A DNA stretch of 14,360 nucleotides from JBGTHB01 sp041746415. GTDB lineage: Bacteria; Pseudomonadota; Gammaproteobacteria; Coxiellales; Coxiellaceae. The position numbers and the translations under genes are program-made. Where the stretch lies: positions 1 through 14,360 of the forward strand of contig JBGTHB010000178.1 of NCBI GenBank assembly GCA_041746415.1, given 5' to 3'. The notes under the pieces are model-generated. The model was not told where the DNA came from. It did no database searches and saw only the letters and a list, made by a program, of their open reading frames with translations. Below, piece after piece: positions 6,626 to 13,665 of the stretch (positions are counted from its first letter, which is position 1; every line of letters starts with the position of its first letter).

Positions 6626-7756
6626 ATGAAGATTTTCAAATTACCCGACTTAGGCGAAGGCTTACCCGATGCCATTATTCGCGAATGGTATATTAAAGAA
6701 GGCGACAGCGTAAAAACCGATCAACCCTTGGTGGCGATGGAAACCGCAAAAGCGTTAGTCGATGTACCGTCACCGCAAGATGGCAAAATTGAAAAACTGT
6801 TTGGTGCGGTGGGCGATACCATCGAAACGCATGCGGCACTCATTGGTTTTGAAGGTGAAGGCGATCACGAAGAAAATAAAGATTCTGGTACTGTCGTCGG
6901 AGCAATCGAACAAAGTGAAAGCGTGTTACAAGAATCGGCAGCAGGCGTGCAAGCACAGCGAGCGCAACACAGCGTTAAAGCCACACCCGCGGTGCGCATG
7001 CTCGCCAAACAACTTGGCGTGGATTTAACAACGCTCACACCTAAAGGCGCGCAAATTACTGCCGATGAAGTGAAAGCCGCTGCAGGGACTCATTCTACTG
7101 CTCCCACCACTGCAACAAAAATACCTGCCGGTTTTACGCAACTGTCTAACGTCAAACGTGCCATGGTGTTAAGCATGACGCAATCACACCAACAAATCGT
7201 GCCCGTGACATTAACTGAAGATGCAGACATTCACAGCTGGTATAAAAAAGAAGATTTAATGGTGCGCTTAGCTCGCGCCATTGAAAAAGCCGCTGCTGCT
7301 GAACCCACGCTTAACGCCCATTTTGACAGCGCTTCTATGTCCACTAAACAATTTAGCGAAATTAATTTAGCGATGGCCGTGGATATGCCGCACGGTTTAT
7401 TTGTGCCCGTTATTAAAAACGCCGCTAAAAAATCCGCAGCTGAACTGCGCAGTGAAATTGAAAAACTCAAACAACAAGCACAAAACAAAACCATGGCGCC
7501 TGATGATATGAAAGGCGGCACCATTATGTTATCGAACTTCGGTGCGTTCGCTGGCAAATACGCTAATCCAATTTTATTACCGCCCATGGTATGTATTTTG
7601 GGGATCGGCCGTACGCGCGATGAAGTGGTGGCGTGTAATGGCAAAATGGAAATTCATCCTGTCATGCCACTCTCGATCACCTGCGATCATCGTGCAGTAA
7701 CCGGTGGTGAAATGGCGCGATTTTTGAAAATATTTAAGGAATCATTACAAACCTAG
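6626..7756 (+). CDS. Dihydrolipoamide acyltransferase (E2) of the 2-oxoacid dehydrogenase complex
   Basis: E2 is the core of the complex: its lipoyl arm takes the acyl group from E1 and transfers it to CoA. The 376-residue protein has one lipoyl domain (1-77) with the lipoylation lysine in METAKA (Lys42). A flexible Gln/Glu/Ala-rich linker follows. The E1/E3-binding domain spans about 117-152 and begins VKATPAVRMLAKQLGVDL. The catalytic domain runs from about 170 to the end, with HGLFVPVIKNA and SNFGAFAGKYANPILLPP. The C-terminal active-site motif reads DHRAVTGGE: His355 is present but Thr359 stands where Asp is usual in HxxxDG. The catalytic domain also looks about 20 residues shorter than typical between the VTLTEDADI strand and LMVRLARAIEKA. 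A GAGGAG site lies five bases before the ATG. No dihydrolipoamide dehydrogenase (E3) gene follows, so E3 would have to come from elsewhere. Confidence 0.93.
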   Translation: MKIFKLPDLGEGLPDAIIREWYIKEGDSVKTDQPLVAMETAKALVDVPSPQDGKIEKLFGAVGDTIETHAALIGFEGEGDHEENKDSGTVVGAIEQSESVLQESAAGVQAQRAQHSVKATPAVRMLAKQLGVDLTTLTPKGAQITADEVKAAAGTHSTAPTTATKIPAGFTQLSNVKRAMVLSMTQSHQQIVPVTLTEDADIHSWYKKEDLMVRLARAIEKAAAAEPTLNAHFDSASMSTKQFSEINLAMAVDMPHGLFVPVIKNAAKKSAAELRSEIEKLKQQAQNKTMAPDDMKGGTIMLSNFGAFAGKYANPILLPPMVCILGIGRTRDEVVACNGKMEIHPVMPLSITCDHRAVTGGEMARFLKIFKESLQT

Positions 7757-7782
7757 TTGAGTTTGTATTTTTATGTGCAGCT

Positions 7783-7890
7783 GGTCGTGAAGAAACTAAA
7801 CGCGAGCGAGTCATCGAGCGTGGCGATCTCATTTGACACTGCAGTTCGCGTTGATTGCTTCGCGGAATCGCAACGACGGAAAAAACCGAC
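7783..7890. repeat. Possible decayed interspersed palindromic repeat
   Basis: The 193-base gap between E2 and the lipoprotein gene holds no convincing gene. The part from GTCGTGAAG to CAACGACG contains GAGCGTGGCGATCTC on one side and GATTGCTTCGCGG with ATCGCAACGAC on the other. AACGCGA (7799-7805) is inverted as TCGCGTT (7846-7852). This resembles, from memory, the widespread intergenic repeat that translates as DVAIS and DCFA-like junk peptides; frame one here reads SVAISFDTAVRVDCFAESQ. The match is imperfect and the arms have diverged. No clear terminator for the E2 operon was found here. Confidence 0.45.
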
Positions 7891-7949
7891 TGTAACGACA
7901 AAAAAGCGGCGCAACAACACTCACTATGCCACCCCATGTTAATGGAATA

Positions 7950-8381
7950 TTATGGCGCTGAATATTGCTGTTTAAATTTATCGCCTGCTTCACAAGCATT
8001 GCCACGAAACTCAACACCAACAATTTTACCTGTGCTGTCTGTTTCAAACCAGGTGGTGCAATTTGACACCACGTGTTCACCGCCCTCGACTACATCATGG
8101 GTCGTGGTAACGTAAGTTTGACCGCCAGCGGTATACACATCAGTTTGGCCGGGAATACGCATCGCTGGCACATCCTGCACTTGATGAACGCGATACACAT
8201 ACAACACATGACCATGGGGTAATTTCATTTCGCGATCGGGGTAACCCCAGATGCGAAACAACTGCTTCGCGTTTTGTCCTTGCCACGTATTAACAGTCGA
8301 AGCGTAATATTGTTGTGTGGCACATGCGGTCATCAAGCTACACAACAATATTATAATTACACATGCTGTTTTTTTTAGCAT
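7950..8381 (-). CDS. Small outer-membrane-type lipoprotein of unknown function
   Basis: I do not recognise a named family. The 143-residue protein has a charged start MLKK, a hydrophobic stretch and a lipobox ending MTAC. Cys20 is therefore the likely lipid-modified residue after signal peptidase II cleavage. Ala at position +2 rather than Asp favours outer-membrane sorting. The mature part contains NAKQLFRIWGYPDREMKLPHGHVLYVY (written here in two blocks: NAKQLFRIWGYPD, 37-49, then REMKLPHGHVLYVY, 50-63). This is vaguely like small BamE/SmpA-type lipoproteins that sense a W-G-x-P motif. Two cysteines, Cys108 in SNCTTWF and Cys130 in GNACEAG, could form a disulfide in the periplasm. The ATG follows TGGAG by five bases. 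The gene starts two bases after the ppiB stop, so the two are probably co-transcribed and translationally coupled. Confidence 0.82.
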   Translation of the reverse strand: MLKKTACVIIILLCSLMTACATQQYYASTVNTWQGQNAKQLFRIWGYPDREMKLPHGHVLYVYRVHQVQDVPAMRIPGQTDVYTAGGQTYVTTTHDVVEGGEHVVSNCTTWFETDSTGKIVGVEFRGNACEAGDKFKQQYSAP

Positions 8382-8383
8382 GC

Positions 8384-8875
8384 TTACTCCACGCTGACAG
8401 AAGTAATAATGACGTCTTTTACTGGCACATCTTGGTGGCCCATGCGCGAGGTGGTTTCCACATTTTTAATTTTATCCACCACATCCATGCCTTCTACCAC
8501 TTCACCAAATACACAATAACCCCATCCGTCTGGTGATTTCGATTTAAAATTTAAAAAGTCATTGTCTTTTACGTTAATAAAAAACTGAGCGCTGGCAGAG
8601 TGTGGATCGGATGTGCGCGCCATAGCGACTGTGCCACGCTTGTTGGCTTTGCCTTTGTCAGCTTCATTTTCAATTGACGCGCCAGTTTCTTTCGACTCCA
8701 TACCCACTTCAAAACCGCCGCCTTGTATCATGAAATTATCAATAACACGATGAAAAATCACACCATTGTAAAAGCCTTCTTTAGCATACTGCTCAAAATT
8801 TTTAGCTGTTTGTGGCGTATTTTCATGGTCCAATTTGATTTTAATAGGACCGTAATTGGTTTCTAAGGTAATCAT
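8384..8875 (-). CDS. ppiB: Cytoplasmic peptidyl-prolyl cis-trans isomerase B (cyclophilin)
   Basis: PpiB speeds the cis-trans isomerisation of Xaa-Pro bonds during protein folding in the cytosol. The 163-residue protein matches E. coli PpiB closely in length and motif order. FHRVIDNFMIQGGG (41-54) carries the catalytic Arg43. RGTVAMARTSDPHSASAQFF (80-99) and FLNFKS follow, then DGWGYCVFGEVVEGMDVVDK (116-135). The start is unprocessed MITLETNYG with no signal peptide, unlike the periplasmic PpiA form. GGAGAG lies four bases before the ATG. The 68-base gap from purL is largely filled by a terminator hairpin, and no strong separate promoter is visible, so expression may begin inside the purL coding region. 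The small lipoprotein gene follows after two bases. Confidence 0.96.
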   Translation of the reverse strand: MITLETNYGPIKIKLDHENTPQTAKNFEQYAKEGFYNGVIFHRVIDNFMIQGGGFEVGMESKETGASIENEADKGKANKRGTVAMARTSDPHSASAQFFINVKDNDFLNFKSKSPDGWGYCVFGEVVEGMDVVDKIKNVETTSRMGHQDVPVKDVIITSVSVE

Positions 8876-8883
8876 TCAACTCT

Positions 8884-8921
8884 CCAAAATTAAAGCACCT
8901 AAGCCTAACGGCTTCTGTGCT
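8884..8921 (-). terminator. Rho-independent terminator after purL
   Basis: On the minus strand AGCAC (8917-8921) and GGTGCT-side GTGCT (8894-8898) form the outer stem. AAGCC and GGCTT form the inner stem, with a 2x2 internal loop between and a GTTA tetraloop. The stem is followed at once by TTTAATTTT. The structure lies 22 bases after the purL stop codon and ends right at the ppiB ribosome-binding site. The interrupted stem and broken T-run make it moderate in predicted strength. Confidence 0.6.
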
Positions 8922-8943
8922 ATGACGCAAGATGGCAAAGTTT

Positions 8944-11900
8944 TTAACTAAAAAAGCGACGCGCATTCACAAATAACTGAAACCACGCACTATAATGCTG
9001 GTCAAATTCACGGTAAGACAATTGTTGATTGAGAAACACCCGCTCAGGATGCGGCATCAGCATCGTAACGCGACCATCCGCAGTGGTTAATCCAGCAATG
9101 CCATGCGCACTTCCATTCGGATTGAGCGGATAATGCTGGGTGGTGTTACCGGCATAATCGACATAACGCATCACCACTAATTTATTTTTTTCCACAAACT
9201 CTAAATCCGTTGCGCTCGCAAATTGCATTAAACCTTCACCATGCGACACCACTACCGGCATAATTGAATCGTGCATCGTGTTCATCAGCAACGATGGCGA
9301 AGTCATTATTTTCACAGGCACCAACCGCGCCTCAAATTGTTCTGACAAATTTCGTTTTAAGCGCGGCCACTGTTGCGCCCCAGGAATAATCGTTTTTAGT
9401 TCAGCAAACATTTGACAGCCATTACATACACCCAGCGCTATAGTGGGTCGCGCAAAAAAAGTTTCAAACTGTTGGCGCACTTTATCGTGCAATAAAATGG
9501 ATTGCGCCCAACCGCGCCCCGCTCCTAATACATCACCATATGAAAAACCACCGCATGCGGCTAGCGCATCAAATGCTTGCATGTTTTTTTCACCACTGAG
9601 TAAATCACTCATGTGCACATCAATGGCTTCAAAGCCAGCATGGGTAAATGCCGCTGCCATTTCCACATGGCCATTCACACCTTGCTCACGCAAAATGGCC
9701 ACTTTTGGTTTAACTTTTTTATTAATGTAGGGCGCGGCAATCTGGTCGTCTAACACAAAAGATAAAGTTGAATGCAAACCACTATTGTTTTGCGCGATTA
9801 AACTGAATTCTTGCTCTACACAGTGTGGATTGTCACGCATTTTTTGCAAATGATAACTGGGTTTTGACCACAGTGTTTGTAATGCCACACGGGTGTTATG
9901 ATAAATTTGTTGTTTTTGATGCGTAATAGTTAGCGCATCATCTTCACTCACTTCACCAATTTCAATCACGCAATGTTCAAGTTGGTGCTGCTGCATTATA
10001 TGATTCACCGCAGTGCGTTTTTCAGTCGCCACTTGCAGCACCGCCCCCAACTCCTCACTAAATAATGCTTTAATTGCATCGTCATCCACGTGCGTAATAT
10101 CTAACGCCACACCCAAACGCGAACAAAATTGCATTTCACAAATGGTAGCCAGCAAGCCGCCATCGGCACGATCATGATAGGCCAATACTAAATTTTGCTG
10201 TTTAAGCTCATACATTGCTGTGAAAAAACGCTGCAACAATTGTGGGTTGCCACAATCTGCTGGTTGGTTACCAATCATATTATGCGTTTGTAATAACACT
10301 GAACCACCTAACGCATTGGCACCTTCACCTAAATCAAGCAGCAACAACTTACTGGCTACATGTTGCAGTTGTGGTGTTAATGTTTTGCGAATATCACTTA
10401 CATTTGCAGCTGCGGTGATCACCACTGAAACCGGAGAGGTAACGCATTTTTCTTGAAGGTTATCTTGCCACCGCGCCTGCATAGATAAAGAATCTTTACC
10501 CACTGGAATAGCAATACCTAACGCGGGACAAAATGTCTCACCAATTGCCGCTACCGCATCATACAATGCAGCGCCTTCACCAGGATGATGTGGCGCGGCC
10601 ATCCAATTTGCCGATAAAACAATTTGTTCGGTACTGCTGACATCCGCCGCCGCTAAATTAGTAATCGCTTCCCCCACAGCCATGCGAGCACTGGCAGCAG
10701 GATGCAATAATGCGATGGGCGCACGTTCACCCACCGCTAATGCTTGTCCTTTTTTATCACTAAAATTATTGGCGCAAACTGCGACGTCGGCCACTGGTAT
10801 TTGCCAAGGACCAATCATTTGCTCTCGCACGACTAGACCACCCACACTGCGATCACCAATAGTAATTAAAAAAGATTTGTTCGCCACCGCCGGAAATTGC
10901 AATACCCGTTCAATGGCGTCGACTAAGTCAATAATGTGCGTAGTTTCTGTTTGTTGTGGTGGCGCCGCACGTTGATCTTCACACCGTATTTTAGGTAATT
11001 TTTCAAATAACGTTTCACATGGCATCGCTACGGGCTGATTATTAAATTGGCTGTCTGCAACAATTAGTGTGGGATCGCTCGTTACTTCGCCCACTACAGC
11101 AAATAGTGCTCGTTCGCGTTGAGCGATTTTCGCTAACAGTGCTACTTTATCGGCGGCAATAGCCAACACAAAACGTTCTTGCGCTTCGTTACACCAAATC
11201 GCTAAGGGCGACATAGCAGGTTCAGCATTAGGAATATCCCGCAGTTGAAAAAGCGCCCCACAATTTACCGCTTCAACCAACTCAGGTAAGGCGTTAGATA
11301 AACCACCCGCACCCACATCGTGCACACTCAAAATAGGATTATCTGCACCCATTGCGCAACAGGTTTGAATTACTTCATAGGCACGACGTTGCATTTCTGG
11401 GTTAGCACGCTGCACTGAAGCAAAATCCAACTCGCTTTGTTCGCTGTGCGAAGCACGTGATGAGGCCGCACCACCACCTAAACCAATCGCCATCGCCGGG
11501 CCGCCTAATATAATTAATTTTGTTCCTGCACTGAAACTTTGTTTTTGAACGTGCTCGGCATGAATTTGTCCCACGCCTCCCGCTAACATAATGGGTTTAT
11601 GATAACCCCAGGTAACTTCACCGTACGTGCTGGGTAACACCATTTCAAAACTGCGAAAATAACCGCACACATTCGGTCGACCAAATTCATTATTAAATGC
11701 CGCACCACCTACTGGCGCTTGCAACATAATTTCTAACGCGCTCGCCATATGCGGCGCTTTACCTACGCACACTTCCCAAGGCATTGCGTAGTGAGGAATA
11801 TGCAAATGCGATACGGAAAATCCCGTCATGCCGATTTTTGTTTTCGCTCCGCGTCCAGTCGCTGCTTCATCGCGAATTTCACCGCCACTGCCAGTGGCCG

Positions 11901-12807
11901 CACCAGGAAAGGGTGATATTGCCGTAGGGTGATTATGCGTTTCTACTTTTAATACAAATGGCGCCGCAGCAGACCGTTGCTGATAAATATGCGTGAGGGG
12001 ATCGGCGTAAAAAATACTGCTATCTAACCCTTTCATCACCGCCGCATTATCACTGTACGCACTTAATACCGCATCAGGATGGGCATCATGCGTATTGCGA
12101 ATCATCTGAAACAACGTGCTTTTTTGTGGCTGTCCGTCAATTTTCCACTGTGCATTAAAAATTTTATGGCGGCAATGTTCGGAATTAACTTGGGCAAACA
12201 TCATTAATTCCACATCAGTGGGATCACGTTGCAGTTGTTGATACTGTTTAAGCAGATATTTTTTTTCATCCCCACTGAGCGCTAAACCCAGTTGCACATC
12301 AGCTTGATCTAGTGCATTCAGACCGTCTTTTAACAATGGAATAGTTTGATAGGATATTGCAGAAGATTGTAAAAATAATTGATCGAGTAATTGTGTGTCC
12401 GTCACCCACGATTCCGTCAGCGGATCGTGCAAACAATTCTTAAGTTTAGCCAAATCAATTTTTTGTTTAAATTGATAAATAATGCCACGTTCTAAACGCA
12501 CCAGGCCTGCAATATCACAAATTTTAGCTATTTCCGTGGCTTTAGATGACCACGGCGAAATGGTGCCAAAACGGGGCACGACAAGAGCAAATGGCTCCGC
12601 TATGTCAGAAAAATGGATGGTGGCGGTGGCTTGCAACAACTCACTTAACGTGGCAACGCTGGCAGCACTCAATGTTTTATTGCTAGCAATGAAATAAATA
12701 TAATAGGCGGAATAATCAGTACAGGAGGGATCTAAAGCTTGCAGTTGGTGTAAACGCTGTTGGTGACGAAATGACGATGCTACATTCTCACCTTTTAACA
12801 GCAACAC
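8944..12807 (-). CDS. purL: Phosphoribosylformylglycinamidine synthase, large single-chain form
   Basis: PurL converts FGAR, glutamine and ATP to FGAM, the fourth step of purine synthesis. With the chosen start the protein has 1287 residues, against 1295 in E. coli. In order it shows an N-terminal PurS-like region with FGTISPWSSKATEIA, then NSEHCRHKIFNA (about 208-219) and the nucleotide-binding VETHNHPTAISPFPGAATG (288-306) followed by SGGEIRDE. Both AIR-synthase-like halves follow, then a C-terminal class I glutaminase. The triad is Cys1128 in LGVCNGCQM, with His1253 and Glu1255 in MPHPERV; the 125- and 127-residue spacings equal those of E. coli. The GTG at 12805-12807 is preferred because AGGAGAG lies seven bases upstream and the sequence after it aligns with the E. 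coli N-terminus. An in-frame ATG at 12846 lacks a ribosome-binding site and lies inside a hairpin. The gene follows the Mip-like gene on the same strand. Confidence 0.97.
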   Translation of the reverse strand: MLLLKGENVASSFRHQQRLHQLQALDPSCTDYSAYYIYFIASNKTLSAASVATLSELLQATATIHFSDIAEPFALVVPRFGTISPWSSKATEIAKICDIAGLVRLERGIIYQFKQKIDLAKLKNCLHDPLTESWVTDTQLLDQLFLQSSAISYQTIPLLKDGLNALDQADVQLGLALSGDEKKYLLKQYQQLQRDPTDVELMMFAQVNSEHCRHKIFNAQWKIDGQPQKSTLFQMIRNTHDAHPDAVLSAYSDNAAVMKGLDSSIFYADPLTHIYQQRSAAAPFVLKVETHNHPTAISPFPGAATGSGGEIRDEAATGRGAKTKIGMTGFSVSHLHIPHYAMPWEVCVGKAPHMASALEIMLQAPVGGAAFNNEFGRPNVCGYFRSFEMVLPSTYGEVTWGYHKPIMLAGGVGQIHAEHVQKQSFSAGTKLIILGGPAMAIGLGGGAASSRASHSEQSELDFASVQRANPEMQRRAYEVIQTCCAMGADNPILSVHDVGAGGLSNALPELVEAVNCGALFQLRDIPNAEPAMSPLAIWCNEAQERFVLAIAADKVALLAKIAQRERALFAVVGEVTSDPTLIVADSQFNNQPVAMPCETLFEKLPKIRCEDQRAAPPQQTETTHIIDLVDAIERVLQFPAVANKSFLITIGDRSVGGLVVREQMIGPWQIPVADVAVCANNFSDKKGQALAVGERAPIALLHPAASARMAVGEAITNLAAADVSSTEQIVLSANWMAAPHHPGEGAALYDAVAAIGETFCPALGIAIPVGKDSLSMQARWQDNLQEKCVTSPVSVVITAAANVSDIRKTLTPQLQHVASKLLLLDLGEGANALGGSVLLQTHNMIGNQPADCGNPQLLQRFFTAMYELKQQNLVLAYHDRADGGLLATICEMQFCSRLGVALDITHVDDDAIKALFSEELGAVLQVATEKRTAVNHIMQQHQLEHCVIEIGEVSEDDALTITHQKQQIYHNTRVALQTLWSKPSYHLQKMRDNPHCVEQEFSLIAQNNSGLHSTLSFVLDDQIAAPYINKKVKPKVAILREQGVNGHVEMAAAFTHAGFEAIDVHMSDLLSGEKNMQAFDALAACGGFSYGDVLGAGRGWAQSILLHDKVRQQFETFFARPTIALGVCNGCQMFAELKTIIPGAQQWPRLKRNLSEQFEARLVPVKIMTSPSLLMNTMHDSIMPVVVSHGEGLMQFASATDLEFVEKNKLVVMRYVDYAGNTTQHYPLNPNGSAHGIAGLTTADGRVTMLMPHPERVFLNQQLSYREFDQHYSAWFQLFVNARRFFS

Positions 12808-12825
12808 CGAACTACTCTCCTCATT

Positions 12826-12854
12826 ATCCCGGCATGTTAAAACCATACCGGGAT
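12826..12854 (-). other. 11-bp hairpin between the Mip-like gene and purL
   Basis: On the minus strand ATCCCGGTATG (12844-12854) pairs with CATGCCGGGAT (12826-12836): ten Watson-Crick pairs and one G-T wobble around a seven-base loop. It starts 10 bases after the Mip-like gene's stop codon and ends just before the purL Shine-Dalgarno site. Neither strand has a T-run after it, so a normal intrinsic terminator is unlikely. mRNA processing, 3'-end protection of the upstream message or attenuation of purL are possible roles. Confidence 0.7.
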
Positions 12855-12864
12855 CATCGTCTCA

Positions 12865-13554
12865 TTACGAATTTTTGACTTTAATCAAATTCACTTTGAA
12901 AATTAATGCTTCATTTGGACCAATCAAACCTGGCACACCTTCTTTGCCATAAGCCAATTGAGGCGGCACATACAATTCCCATGTTGCACCCGCTTTCATT
13001 TTTGTTAACGCCACTTGCCATCCCTTAATAACAGATTGCAACGGAAACGTGGCCGGTTGCTTACGTTTGTAAGAACTATCAAATACTTTACCATCCATCA
13101 ACGACCCTTCGTAATTTACAACAACGGTGTCTTTTAATGTTGGGCTAGTACCCGTTCCTGCTTTAATCACTTTATATTGCAAGCCATTGGGTAATGTTTT
13201 GATGCCGTCTTTAGTTTTGTTTTTAGCTAAAAAGTCGGCACTGCGTTTTGCATTTGTACCAGCTTGTTCTTTGTATGCTGTTTGATATTGCTGCATACGT
13301 TCTTTTTGATAATTGTCCAACGAGGCTTTAATTTGCGCCTTATTCATCAACAACTTTTTGCCATTCATGCTGTCTTGAACACCTTGCACAAACGCTGCGC
13401 CATTCACTGGCATATTATGTGTTTTAAAAGCCATGCCAGTGGTTGCGCCCATAGCATAACTTAATTTATCGTCCTTAGAGTTAAGTGATACAGCCGCCAG
13501 CGCAGTGCTGGTCATTAACAATGTGGTTACACCTAAAATCATGAGGCGTCGCAT
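12865..13554 (-). CDS. mip: Mip-like periplasmic FKBP-type peptidyl-prolyl isomerase
   Basis: This is a dimeric-type FKBP isomerase of the Mip/FkpA family, which assists protein folding in the periplasm or at the cell surface. The 229-residue protein has a cleavable signal peptide, likely cut after ALA (residue 20). An N-terminal helical dimerisation domain (about 25-112) begins KDDKLSYAMGATTGMAFK, as in Legionella Mip, and is rich in Lys, Gln and Glu helices. The C-terminal FKBP domain (about 120-229) has LPNGLQYKVIKAGTG, VNYEGSLMDGKVFDSSY, VIKGWQVAL, WELYVPPQLAYG and IGPNEALIFKVNLI, including the drug-pocket Asp159, Trp179 and Tyr202. Length and domain order match Legionella Mip (about 233). 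AAGGAGAG precedes the ATG by five bases. In Legionella this protein aids macrophage infection, but similar proteins occur in many non-pathogens, so no virulence role is implied. FkpA is the alternative name. Confidence 0.92.
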   Translation of the reverse strand: MRRLMILGVTTLLMTSTALAAVSLNSKDDKLSYAMGATTGMAFKTHNMPVNGAAFVQGVQDSMNGKKLLMNKAQIKASLDNYQKERMQQYQTAYKEQAGTNAKRSADFLAKNKTKDGIKTLPNGLQYKVIKAGTGTSPTLKDTVVVNYEGSLMDGKVFDSSYKRKQPATFPLQSVIKGWQVALTKMKAGATWELYVPPQLAYGKEGVPGLIGPNEALIFKVNLIKVKNS

Positions 13555-13571
13555 AAATTCTCTCCTTAATT

Positions 13572-13599
13572 ATTATGAAAATGAATTTCGCTACAGCAA
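13572..13599 (-). promoter_or_regulatory. Candidate promoter of the Mip-like gene
   Basis: On the minus strand TTGCTG (13594-13599) is followed after 16 bases by CATAAT (13572-13577, five of six consensus bases). The predicted start would give a leader of only about 11-13 bases beginning near the AAGGAGAG site, which is short but workable. The 111-base gap to the upstream membrane-protein gene shows no strong terminator. Confidence 0.35.
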
Positions 13600-13665
13600 A
13601 AGCAGCGAAAAAATCACGCTTATGGTAACAAGTCAGGGGAGAAGATGATAGAGGCTGACGCGCGG

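Noticed and set aside
7231..7644. Minus-strand 137-codon frame inside E2
   Set aside because: It is a shadow of the well-supported E2 coding region on the opposite strand.
7757..7949. Remnant of an E3 (dihydrolipoamide dehydrogenase) gene after E2
   Set aside because: None of the short frames shows FAD or NAD motifs or the CxxxxC redox site; the stretch looks like repeat sequence instead.
9443..10975. Plus-strand frames inside purL
   Set aside because: They are antisense shadows of PurL, whose motifs are continuous through this stretch.
13600..13640. Terminator after the DUF2207-like gene
   Set aside because: Short AGCG/CGCT pairings exist, but the T-run lies inside the loop instead of after the stem.
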